Below are positions 10,639-20,681 of a DNA stretch of 64,000 bases, piece after piece. Position 1 is the first letter of the stretch. Each line of letters begins with the position of its first letter. Both the position numbers and the translations under genes were made by a program. The notes beneath the pieces were generated by a model. The model had not been told where the DNA came from and searched no databases. It worked only from the letters and a program-made list of their open reading frames with translations. The stretch covers positions 487,916 through 551,915 of the forward strand of contig GG745358.1 in assembly GCA_000151295.1 (NCBI GenBank), in the 5' to 3' direction. Source of the stretch: Allomyces macrogynus ATCC 38327 (Eukaryota; Blastocladiomycota; Blastocladiomycetes; Blastocladiales; Blastocladiaceae).

Positions 10639-11196
10639 CTAGCACTTGGTGTCGACGAGCGCCATGAACCCGGAATCGCGCCTCGAAAACGCCGCGCGAA
10701 CGTGCTTGGAGACTCGTGCCGGCTCGACCGACACCGCGGCATCGGCACGCCGCAACGTCGGACGTTCCTCGGGCACTTCTCTCCTCGGGGCGGCCGGCAC
10801 CGGTACTGCAGCCGCGGGCACCGCCATCCTTGCACCTGCATTCCCACGCGCCGGCGCCGTTGCGACGACCTCCTCGTCCATTTCATCGTCCGACGGCGTC
10901 ACTTCCACTCGTGCCTTGGCCGTCTGCGAAATCTTGCGCGCGCGTTTGCGTTGCACGTGTCGCGCAACCGCGTCGCGGTCGTGCTCGGCGCCGTTGGCCG
11001 CGGGCCAGGCACCGGCGTCGTGGTCGCTCCATGCGCGCACGAGGTACAGGACCGACGGGACCGAGACGGCGGCGAGCGCCAAGTAGGCGGAAGGCAGGTC
11101 GAGCAGGGACACGCGCGGCAGCGGCGTATGGCTGTGCGAGGGGGCCGCGGCGGCGGCCGAGGCGGCGGCAGCGACGAGCAGCTGGCGCGCCGGCAT
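10639..11196 (-). CDS. Small single-pass membrane protein, unknown
   Basis: A 185-residue open frame from the ATG at 11196. An Ala-rich N-terminus is followed by one hydrophobic span (YLALAAVSVPSVLYLVRAW, about residues 36-54). A basic stretch (HVQRKRARKISQTAKARV), an acidic patch (SDDEMDEEVV) and a low-complexity tail follow. Family not recognised. The frame is open further upstream, but that part translates a GCGATG hexamer repeat (11238-11272) and is unlikely to be coding. A one-pass organelle or ER membrane protein is plausible. Confidence 0.5.
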   Translation of the reverse strand: MPARQLLVAAAASAAAAAPSHSHTPLPRVSLLDLPSAYLALAAVSVPSVLYLVRAWSDHDAGAWPAANGAEHDRDAVARHVQRKRARKISQTAKARVEVTPSDDEMDEEVVATAPARGNAGARMAVPAAAVPVPAAPRREVPEERPTLRRADAAVSVEPARVSKHVRAAFSRRDSGFMALVDTKC

Positions 11197-12780
11197 GGTC
11201 GTGACTGGGTTGGTGAGATTGGGAGCCGCGGACGTGCGGGGGGAGATGGCGATGGCGATAGCGATGGCGATGCGTGCGTGCGGACACGACACTGAGTGGG
11301 CGTGGGGGGCGGGCGCGCAACTGGGAGCGCGTCGTGCTTGACGAGGGACAGCGATGGATGTTTGAATGAACTTCGGGCGGCCCGAGCTGGACAGCAATGG
11401 CAAGGAGAAAGCGCGCGGGAAGAGCGAGCGACACAGTGCACGGCAGGGGGAACAGGGGGTCGCTCGGGGTCAAATAAGAAATCGTCGGCGAATCTGGGCG
11501 GACAAGGTGCTCAACGTTGGAGCGGCAACGAGGGGATCCCCGCCCACGCTGCGGTCGTTCAACGTGGCAACTCGAGCTCGCCTCGTGGTTGAGCAGCCCA
11601 GCGTGGCGTGATGGTGCTGGTGGAGCGCGCGGACGTTGCGTGCGCACGGCGAACACACGGTCCACGCGCACTTGGCAGGACGATGGGCGGAAGCGCAAGC
11701 GGTTCCTAGTCCGCACCGCCACTGTCACCACCACATCCGTGCGCCGCTGCACGAACCCCAAATCAAAGTCCGCTCACCCCCATGACACCCATGACCGACA
11801 TTTAATCGAAACGGTGCAGGCAGGGCCCAACAAAACGCGTCACCGACGTCACGAAAGGCTTGGAGGACCCAGCGGCGGGCGGCGGCGCACAAACGCAGCG
11901 CAGGGACGAGAAGAGGGGCGGGGTTTCAGCGAGTGCGGCATGTGGCCTTGTCGGCCCCAGAGATCCACGCGCGCAAGCCATGGCAGGCAAATAAAATATA
12001 CTGAAACCTGTCAGCAACATAATGACGATGAAGTGTTGCCGGTGTTGTGAGAGAGAAGCGCGGGAAACAAAGGATCAGCAAATTAGCCCAGAGCTTTCTT
12101 GGTGGACACTTGTCCAGAACACTGACACGGAGTCGTTGGACAAACCACCAAATATTTCGACCGTCGCTGGCCCGTGAAGGACACGTGCGCAACCAGGCCG
12201 CTCGGAGCGCCAGTGCCAAGCCCCGAGCTTCCCAACCCGCTGACCCCCTGCAAGATCAGGATCGACGCGGCCTAGGTACGTAGAAAAGCACGGAAGGGGG
12301 CGGGATGGAAGCGCATTTTATACGGACCGGTCACGCCAGATCATGAGCGTGATGAGTTGCCAGGGCTGTGGAGAGTTTGGGAACTGTGATTGGGTGAGTC
12401 TCCACAGACGAATCGGCATGCCACATCATTCAAGACGAGACGCAAAAGAATGCATCCAAATGCCCACGTAACTGAACGACCACATCGCGGATCGGGCCCG
12501 GCGGCCGGCGTGATTGGAGTGATTCGAGCGTCTACAAGCGGGACCAGGCCAACGCGGCCAAATGTTTCTTCCTCGCATCGTTCTTTCCATTCTATCTGGC
12601 AGTCTTTCGATGCCGCACATGTGAAACCATTTTGTGTCTCGCCGGGCTACCGCGAATTCGCACAAGCAATCCAGATAAAATGACAAGAAATTCTTGCTCT
12701 TTCATTCACAAGCTATGGACAATATACAACACCGAGCGCTCCTGGCGTCGCATTACGCTCTCCTCGCCAACCTCCACACC
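11197..12780. other. Gene-poor intergenic region
   Basis: About 1.6 kb between two minus-strand genes. Near its left end is a short hexamer array of GCGATG/GCGATA. A minus-strand frame at 11802-12020 has acceptable codons but no homology I recognise and no partner exon. The right part is AT-richer and probably holds the Hsp20 3' UTR. No RNA gene identified. Confidence 0.45.
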
Positions 12781-13440
12781 TTACTCGACCGCGATCTGGC
12801 GCTTCTCAGCGACCTCGGCCTTCTTGGGCACCGTGACCGTCAGCACACCGTCGACCGACGCGGCCTTGATCGCGTCCGTATCGGCAGCGGGCGGCAACGC
12901 CATCTGCCGCTCAAACTTGCCAGTGTACCGCTCGCGCACGTGCACGGTGCCGTCCACCTTTTCGCCGTCGACATTGGCCTCGCCCGCGATCGTGAGGACA
13001 CGGTCGTGCACTTCGACGGTGATGTTGTCCTTGGGGACGCCGGGGGTGTCGAGCTTGATGACGATTTCCGAGTCGGTTTCGACACTATTTGGGGTTTGAG
13101 AGAGAGTGAGGGGGGGGGGGGGGGTCAGGAATCGGCGGTGCAATGGATGGGATGGTGAGGGGGGAAACGCGACGTACACGTCCATGCGCGGCGAGAACGA
13201 CGCGGCGGTCTGCTCGACCGGGTCGTCGCCGTCGGCAGCGGCATCAACAGCGGGGGCGCCGCGCGACGCAGCATCGATCAGCTCGCGCAGCATGCGGTTG
13301 AGGTCACGGCGCATCGCTAAAACAAGGAGACGAGCATGTCGTCAATTGCTTGCCATTCATCGTGTCGTGCCATGAGCTCCGACCCATGACGCACAGTAGA
13401 ACGAACGGTCGAAGGTGACGGGCTCAAAGAAGAGGGCCAT
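12781..13440 (-). CDS. Small heat shock protein Hsp20 (copy 1)
   Basis: Three exons, 13440-13395, 13316-13178 and 13084-12781, give 162 residues. The first junction (donor GTGCGT) joins MALFFEPVTFDRSFY to SMRRDLNRML; the second (donor GTACGT, phase 2) joins RMDV to VETDSEIVIKLDTPGV. The alpha-crystallin domain is clear: DTPGVPKDNITVEV, VHVRERYTGKFERQMALP and the closing DGVLTVTVPKKAE. It is an ATP-independent holdase for unfolding proteins, expected in the cytosol. Typical length for a fungal Hsp16/20. Intron 2 contains a C15 run. A TATA box and a partial heat-shock element lie upstream. The last intron is at the same place and phase as in the copy at 30 kb. Confidence 0.93.
13110..13124. repeat. 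Poly-G run inside an Hsp20 intron (C15 in sense)
   Basis: G15 on the + strand, read as C15 in the sense strand of intron 2 of the Hsp20 gene, upstream of its acceptor. It may act as a polypyrimidine tract. Confidence 0.9.
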
Positions 13441-13540
13441 GGTGGTAGTTGATGAGAGAAGATTGCGAGGGAGATTTGTAGAGAGATCAGGCTCGATTCG
13501 AGTGCTGGTTGATGATGCTTCACGGTGCGGGTAGACGATC

Positions 13541-13550
13541 GCTTTTATAT
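13541..13550 (-). promoter_or_regulatory. TATA box of Hsp20 copy 1
   Basis: On the gene's strand this reads ATATAAAAGC, about 100 nt before the start codon: a strong TATA match at a sensible distance for a heat-inducible gene. Confidence 0.7.
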
Positions 13551-13604
13551 CCGACGCGGCGACGTGCGCGAGCGACAAGCCTAACCCCGGCTCGACGCGT
13601 CGTC

Positions 13605-13619
13605 GTTCGCGTCGGTTCC
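13605..13619 (-). promoter_or_regulatory. Partial heat-shock element
   Basis: Two TTC triplets on the + strand (13606-13608 and 13616-13618) sit exactly 10 bp apart, the spacing of step-type heat-shock elements; a third unit 10 bp further is degenerate. It is 55 bp upstream of the TATA box. Two units alone could be chance. Confidence 0.35.
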
Positions 13620-14230
13620 GACGGTCCCGTCGGCGTGGATTGGTCGTGGATGCACGACGACGCGCGATACCGCCTCGCATTCCGGTGGCGAGTGCAGCCG
13701 GGATGCCCGCGACACCACTCAGTCGCGGCGGTGGGAGCACAAAGTGCGGTGCGGCCGCACAGTGAACCTCATCGAAGGTCTTGGCGCGCGTTAGCCTGCC
13801 GAAGCGCGGCTGTCGGCATCGAAGAGAGACTCGATCGCGAGCGATGAGTGCCGGCGCGCCGCTCGCGCCGCCCCGCATGGTCATCCAAAGTTGATGCGAC
13901 GCGACGCAGCCAGCGGTGCTTTCGGGATCGGCATGCATGAGTTGCTGCAGAACAAGGACGAACAAGCGTGTTCGAGATGAATGTTCAGCATTCGACATGG
14001 TGCACGATCGTGTCAGCACAAGTCGGCGGAACTCGCCGGGTTTGGTGGCGCGACGCGTTTTGTCTATTGGCTTGAGCGGCGGCGCTTGCAGCGGCCTTGG
14101 GTGGTGCCAAGAGCACGTGGAACGCATAGACTCGAGCATGCAGGAAAGCGACAGAACCTGATGCAAGTTGCAACCCACGTTAGAGAGGATAACAATACCG
14201 CGAGCTCGATCTATTGCGAAGCAAGCCAAG
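13620..14230. other. Intergenic, no gene seen
   Basis: This lies between the Hsp20 promoter and the end of the OPA3-like gene, both on the minus strand. Open frames here have no convincing codon pattern or homology. Confidence 0.45.
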
Positions 14231-15171
14231 TCACTCCTCGCGGCAACGGCCCACCCGCACGGCACGGCTGCCGCACGTGGGTAGGATGGGGGATGGAGAA
14301 CAACGCCCACCGTCCTCGCGCTCCCAGAACCACCCCCGCCGCGCCGCCTCTACCGGTGCCGGTCCCGCTGCCGCTCCCGCGGCCGCCGCGCTCTCCTCGG
14401 CTGCCCTTGCCAGCATCTTCTCGCGCTCCCTCTCTTCGATCATTTGCGCGACCGCCGCCTGCAACTCAGCGACCTGGCCCTTGAGCACACCAACCTCGTT
14501 GTGCGCCGCCTGTGCTTCTTGCTCGACGGCGGTAATCCGCGCGTTCTGCACGGCCTCCTTGCGCTTGCTCGACCGCGATGCGCGCTGGGCTTCCACAGCG
14601 ACGACGGTCGCGACGAGCGCAAAGAGCGTGGCTTCTCCGATAAAGGCAGCACCGCGTTCGAGAGCGCTAGCGTGGATCGAGAACAGGTGAGTTGGTGGTC
14701 AGGGGCCGTTGAACGTGCGAAAGTGAACGTACCGCGCCTCCGTCAGCGGGCGAATATGGTCGACCTGCAAGAAAAGGAGGGCGCGGGGGGTCGATCAGGG
14801 ACGCGATACAAGCGGCGGTGCGAGTTGTTGAGATGAACGCACAGGCGTCTCAAAGATTTTCGACTTGAGCGTGTTTTCGAACCGGTGGACACTGCGCGAG
14901 TGAGGGGACAACTGGGTCAGCTCGGCGTCCATCCAGTGCACCGACGAAATTAAAGCGCGACACATACGATTGCGCAAACAGCACGCATCGCGAACTGAAC
15001 TCGGGATGGGTTCTGCAAAGCGGAAATGCGACGTCAGGAACGGTCGAGAGTCAGTGCGAGAGGGCCGAGAACGGTCGCAGATACACGGTACTTTGCGTAG
15101 TTTTTCACGGCATTTGCAATGGGTTTGGCCATGGTGCGCAGGAACAGGTAGCCGACCTTGGCCGCACTCAT
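14231..15171 (-). CDS. OPA3-like mitochondrial protein
   Basis: Five exons, 15171-15092, 15012-14968, 14891-14843, 14764-14733 and 14666-14231, join in phase to 213 residues. The order matches the OPA3 family: N-terminal KVGYLFLRTMAKPIANAVKN, then AKTHPEFSSRCVLFAQ, SVHRFENTLKSKIFE, VDHIRPLTEARALERGAAF, and a hydrophobic helix IGEATLFALVATVVAVE followed by basic RASRSSKRKE. A coiled-coil (VGVLKGQVAELQAAVAQM) and a variable tail close the protein. OPA3 proteins sit in mitochondrial membranes and affect mitochondrial shape and lipid handling; the exact activity is not settled. Four introns of 66-79 nt in under 1 kb make the gene invisible to a single-frame search. Confidence is high because each junction restores a family motif. 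Confidence 0.85.
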
Positions 15172-15777
15172 CGTGGCGGCGGGGAACGGCGGGGGCAACG
15201 GGTTGGTGCGAGCAAAGAGATAGACGAGCGCAGGTTACGCTCGCGCAAGCATCGGCGGCTCGGTGCTGTCGATGACGGGCTGCGGACGAGGTAACGCAGC
15301 CAGAGGGCAAGTACGTCGAGCTCTAGGAAAAGTGGCAGGGACCGGATAGGTCTTGGACCGACGACACGCTTGGGCGGGCAGCTGTTGGATTAGCACGAAC
15401 TTGCTCACAACGGGCAACTGGACGAGTGGCGGCAAAGTCGACGCCGCGCAGCGAGTGGACTGCGGGCAGTGGCCGGTCGAGAACGGCGCGAGAGATGGGT
15501 GCAATGGAAATGATCGAAGCAGCAACGGCCGCGAGCTGTTTGTTGCGGTTTCGCGGCTTGCGTGAGGGGGTTTGGCTGCGGTGGATGCGGTAAGTGTGCG
15601 TGACATGCCAGGCATGCTTTCACAGGTGACCGCGCCGCGGCCAACCCGTCCCAGCACGGCGCGCGACTCGCCAAATCATCTCCCAGTTGCCCGACCGCCT
15701 GCCGCGGTCCCTTCCCGGAGGAACCGCCCGCACTGGCCGCGCACCCGCCCGCCGAGCGCACCGCCCACCGCGCCACC
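15172..15777. other. Divergent promoter region
   Basis: About 600 bp between the starts of the OPA3-like gene (-) and the kinase gene (+). No coding-like frame; no clear TATA element found. Confidence 0.45.
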
Positions 15778-18700
15778 ATGGCCACCAGCTGCAACGCACC
15801 CGCCGCGCCGGATCCGACTGGATCTGGCCCTCTGCAGCCGCGCGACCCCGCCGTCCCGCCTCCGGACCCGGCCGCTGTGCCGCCCTCCAACGAATCCATT
15901 CCCGCATTCCACCCCGTGTCGAGCCCCACCTACACCAATGGCGGCGCCGTGATCAGCCCCACGCTCACCCGCGACCACCGCGCCGAGCCGCGCGCGCCAG
16001 CCGCACCACCCTCGACGCTCGACCGGTCGGTCTCCGCCTCTTGGGTGCCCGACGCGCACCTTACCGGATCCCCCACGATCTCGCCCACGGTTCGGTCCTA
16101 CCGCGGCGCAGCGCACGATCTGCTTGCCAGCGCCGCGCACACGGCCTCGGGCATGCTTTCGGCCGCGCTCGCACGGGTTGGGCTCAGTCCCGTCCCGCCG
16201 CGCCGACCGAGTACGGCGCCCGGTCTTGGCAGCGATGTAGCCATTACTTCCCCCGTCGAGTCCTCGGTCAAGGCGCGGCACGTGCGCCGGCTGTCGGCGT
16301 CGCGCGACTTGTTCACGCCCGTGCGCGAAGGGGTCGTGACGGAGCACCAAGAGGACGACGAGGGGACGAGCACTCGGATCAATCAGTACCGCCTGGTGCG
16401 TCGGTTGGGCAAGGGCGCATTTGGGACCGTACAGTACTTGCATTTCCCCGGCTTGTGGTTCGTGGCGTTGAGGGCGGGGTCTGACGATGGATGCCTGGTC
16501 TGCGTAGCATGGCTGTCGACGAGCGCACCAAGATTGAATACGTCTGTTGCGTCTTTCAAAGCTAAGTTATCGCTCTCTCCACGCTCCTCATCCTTCTCCA
16601 CCCACCCACTGCTACCAGGCCATCAAGGAATTCTCCAAGGCGCGGCTGCGCAAGGCGCAATGGGCCATCAACGCGCGGCACCGCCGCATGAACCGCGGCG
16701 GCGGCAGGAGCATTTCCGGTCGCAGCCCAATGCCCGCACGTGGGTCGCCGTACATGACGCGGTCCACCAGTCGTCCGGTCGTCGAGCCCAGATCGGGTAG
16801 AACCAGCCCGGCCGTGACCACGACCGAGACAAGTTGCCCGGGCGACGACGATATTCTGCACCGCGAAATCGCGATCCTACGCAAGCTACACCACCCGAAT
16901 TGCGTCAAGCTGCTCGAGGTGCTCGAGGTGCCAGATGGCGACCAGATTTACATGGGTACGTTGCGCTTTTTTGTGTCGTTTCCGGGTGGAGAACGTTGAG
17001 GACACTGGCCTGGCTAACATACATGCGTGCATAGTCTTTGAAATGTGCCACGGCGGCCCGATCTTACGCGTCGAAAACGAGCCGTTTGACCCGTTCCCCG
17101 AGGACAAGGCGCGCGACTACTGCCAGCAGATCCTGCTCGGGCTCGAGTACCTGCACGAGCACCATATCGTCCACCGCGGTACGCTTCCCACTCTCGCGCT
17201 CCAGCTTGAAACCGCCTCCATTCCCTGACAACTCTCCACCCCATGGAACAGACCTCAAGCCCGACAACCTGCTCCTCGCCGCCGACGGCACCGTGAAAAT
17301 CGTCGACTTTTCTGTCTCCGAATGCTTTGCGTCGACCGACGACATTCTCAGTTCCGCCGGCTCGCCCGCCTTTCTCGCGCCCGAACTATGCCGCGTCCAG
17401 TCGACTCCCGCTGTCGCCGTCCCAGAGTCGCGGCCCGCGAGTGGCCGCGCCGCCGACATCTACAGTTTCGGCGTGACCCTCTACTGCATGGTGTTTGGCC
17501 GATTGCCGTTCCATGGCGAATCGGTCTTGGACCTGTACCGCGCGATCGCAACCAGCGAGCCGGATTATACGCCCTCGAGAGGCGCATCGGCCGTATCGCT
17601 CGCGCCGGTGAGGGCAATCGGGGACGCGGGGGCGAGGTCGATGGACGGGATTGGGACGGGGCCGGTGCAGCCGGCGTCGTTGCCGTCGTGCACGTCCCGG
17701 TCGGCAGATGCGGTTGGGCCACCGCCCGTGCGCGACGTCGGTCTGGTAACGAGCAGTCCGACAACCACCAGCCCACGCACGATTAGCAGCAGTCCAACAA
17801 CGACCAGTCCCCGCGCGATAAGCGGCAGCCCCACCACCTTTAGTCCGCGCGCGACCAGCACCACCGCGTCCCTCACCACCCCCGGCAGCCCCGCGTCCGC
17901 GCCGACTCTCACCACACCACCTTCGCCGGACCTTCTCGACCTCCTACACCGTATGCTCGCGAAAGACCCGGCCCACCGCATCACGCTCGACCAGATGCGC
18001 GTGCACCCATGGATCACCGACCACGACCGGCAAGAACTTCCCTCCAAGGCCGATAACGTGGCCGTCGTCATCCGTCCGGAAGACCTGACGCACGATGAGA
18101 TCGAGGCGGCGATCGCGCCCATCAACCCGCTCTGGACGGTCGTCAAGTTCATTGCGAATTTGAAGCGGCGCGCGTCCATGTCGGCGTCGTCCGCGTCGCT
18201 CGCAAGGCCCGCATCGACCATGTCCCTCAGCGGCGGCGGTGCTGGGAGTAGAAATGGGGATACGAGATCCGCGGGCGACGGGAGTGCCGGCGCAGTGACC
18301 ACGGATGGCACAGGTACCTCGCCCGCGAACCCGGCCTCGCCGGCGTCCCCGAGGCAGGCGCCGCACGTGTGGCGCCGCCGCGCAAGTAGTCCGGGGGCAC
18401 TGATGGTGCCGCGGCCGATGCTTGCGTTCCGTGCGGCACTGAATTTGGATACGTCCGAGATGCCCGTGTCGCCGCGCGGGTCGCGCAGTTCGCCGCAGGG
18501 ATTGGGGCTCAGTGCTGTGCCGGACGAGGAGGATGTCAAGGATTCGGCGGTGGTTGCGGGGGATCAGGGGGCAGGAATCGTGTTGCCGATGGGGGAGCCT
18601 GCGGTGGGGGATGGGATCAGCAGCAACGGGTCGATGGCGAATGGCCATGGGAGTAGCGCGCTGGGACTAGTGGAGCGGACCGGTGCGCCGCGGTACTCGC

Positions 18701-18858
18701 CGGTGCCCGACAAGAATTGTCCACCGGATGGGGTGCCGAGTCCGGGGACGGACGGGCGTGGTCGTGGTACCGAGTCGCCAATGGAGGTTGTCGGACCGGA
18801 TGGGCTTGCTGGGAGTGGGCAACGGCCGGACGTGCGGCAGGGTGGGGCCGTGCTGTAG
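15778..18858 (+). CDS. CaMKK/Ssp1-like Ser/Thr protein kinase
   Basis: Five exons, 15778-16433, 16508-16541, 16619-16955, 17035-17178 and 17252-18858, encode 925 residues. The 34-nt second exon is needed to complete the lobe: LGKGAFGTV, HMAVDERTKIEY, AIKEFSK. An Arg/Pro/Ser-rich insert follows the lysine, as in CaMKKs, then EIAILRKLHHPN, VFEMCHGGPIL, HRDLKPDN (residues 389-396), SPAFLAPE and a late IRPEDLTHDEIEAAI block typical of fungal AMPK-activating kinases. This group (CaMKK, Ssp1, Sak1) phosphorylates AMPK/Snf1 or CaMK loops; that role is inferred. Oddities: the DFG motif reads DFS (409-411), and about 110 Ser/Thr/Pro-rich residues split the C-lobe before LLDLLHRMLAKDP. Long low-complexity tails flank the domain. 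Confidence 0.85.
17750..17860 (+). repeat. Tandem Ser-Pro-Thr repeat in kinase insert
   Basis: Three imperfect copies of a unit reading SSPTTTSPRTI, SSPTTTSPRAI and GSPTTFSPRAT lie within the C-lobe insert of the CaMKK-like kinase. Each copy offers Ser/Thr-Pro sites. Confidence 0.75.
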
Positions 18859-19156
18859 GAACACTCCTGGACAATAAATAGAGGGTGATTCATGATGGAT
18901 TCGGATGTGATTTGCCTGTCGCGAGCTGCTCGCAGGGCACGGCTGTCAGACACGGTCACGCTTGTCGACGGCGACGGTTGGTTTCGCGCCGCTTGCCACG
19001 CCGCAAGCGAGCGCGCCACCACCCAAGTCCTAACCGGCGGCTTCTGATCCTCCACTTTGTCCTCCACCGCGCTGCCGATCGCATCAACCAACTTGCTACA
19101 AGGCGCTGCAACCGCGGTCTCCCGCACCGCGTGCACCGTGTGCAACCACCACCAAG

Positions 19157-20548
19157 ATGTCCAAGAGCCCGACCGCCGCCGCCAACGCGGGCACCGGCGG
19201 CGCGTTCACGACGATCCCCGTCCACGCCGCACCTAGCACGTCTTCGCCCATTCAAAACAATGCCCCACGACCGCCCACGCACGCGCTCGACCTCGACGAC
19301 CAGCTCAATGCCGGCATCGACGACTACGACGACCCGTGGGCCGACATGCTCGGCGACTGGCACCCGCCAACCTCCCGGCGTCGCCCCTACCTTTCCCTAC
19401 GCCCACGGCCCGTCCCGACATTGATCCTCTTCGTGTGCACGATCCTGTACCTGACGGTGGCAACACATAATGACGATATTCACGTTTCGGCGTCGTTTCA
19501 GACGATTGTGAATCTCGGCATGGCCTTGGCGCTCGTGCTCGTCAAGCAGTTGTGGATTCCGAACCCGAAAGATGATGTACTTGCCGCACCGGCGTCCTTA
19601 GTCGCGAGGGGGATGCGGTTCGCGGTCCCGGCCGCCGCGTGGTACTTGTATTTGGTCACGACGTTGGCTACGTTGCATCGCGCAGGCGCACAGTTGTTTG
19701 TGATGGTGCAGGTGCGTTGCTGACATCCCGACTGGACAGCGCGTGGCTGCGCTCACCGAGTGCGAACGCTGCCCCATAGTCGGCGCTCCCTGTCCTCGTC
19801 GTCCTGCTCGTCAAGCGATTCAGCACACGCGCCGTGTCGTCGACCGTGCACTTGTCGCCACGACTTATGACATGCCTGGTCGCTGTCATGATGGGGATCG
19901 CATTGTTCAGTGCGGCCGTCGACGACCCCGAAGTGCCCAACGCGGACATGTGGGTTATGATCTTGGCCGCGACGGCAACGGCGACGCTCGCGGGAACGAT
20001 CCTGTGGATGGAAAAGTACTTTTTGGAGGTCGAGACGGACCCGTGGGTGCTCGCGACGAATATTGCCATGGTATGCACAAACTTCCCCTTCAGCGCCCCG
20101 AACGACTGGCTGACCGCGTTTTCAAAAACTTCAGGTCGGCCTCCCCATCTCCGCCGTCGGCTGGGTCCTCTTCGACCGGTCTCTCCCCACCTCTTCCACC
20201 TCACCGCACGCCTGGATCGCGCCGACCGTGCGCACCGGTATTCTCTCGGCTGCGTCCCTCGTCGCATCGGCGTTCCTCGTGCAACACATTTCGTCCCTCG
20301 CACTTGCGCTCCTGACCATGATCTGCCACATCGTCTTTATCGTCTTCGACTGGCAATTGCGCGGGCTCGATTTGACGTGGTACGGGGTCGTGGGGGTCGC
20401 GCTCGTGGCCGCGGGGATGCGGTTCCTTGGGCGCGCGGCGCCGAGCGACGGAGTAGGAGCGGACGTTTCAGCGTCTGGGACGAGTGGAGATGCCGGTGGA
20501 GGGATGTATGCGGCGGCGCCAACGTCGCAGGGGCCCGACGATTTATAG
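19157..20548 (+). CDS. Nucleotide-sugar transporter-like (SLC35A/DMT) protein
   Basis: Exons 19157-19711, 19780-20070 and 20135-20548, all joined in phase 0, give 419 residues. An about 75-residue disordered, acidic N-terminus precedes about ten hydrophobic segments. The order fits SLC35A carriers: VPTLILFVCTILYL, a central AQLFVMVQSALPVLVVLLVK, then TLAGTILWMEKYFL and DPWVLATNIAMVGLPISAVG, where SLC35A proteins have the FEKILK and WxRNIQL motifs. The last span (WYGVVGVALVAAGMRF) matches the final DMT helix. Such proteins exchange nucleotide sugars for nucleoside monophosphates across Golgi or ER membranes, feeding glycosylation or wall synthesis; the substrate is not readable. Sequence identity to the motifs is modest, so another DMT subfamily is possible. 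Confidence 0.62.
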
Positions 20549-20681
20549 CGCCGCGCTGATCGGCGTTGGCGAAATGAAAATGCGCATTTTTGGCACCCTT
20601 GCTTCTTTTTTAGTTTGCACGAGGAACGAAGTTGATCAATCACACGTTCAAACACCCCCCCCGACTTCATTCCAAACCCCA

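Noticed and set aside
11802..12020. 72-codon minus-strand ORF with fair codon use
   Set aside because: No homology recognised and no neighbouring exon with compatible splice sites.
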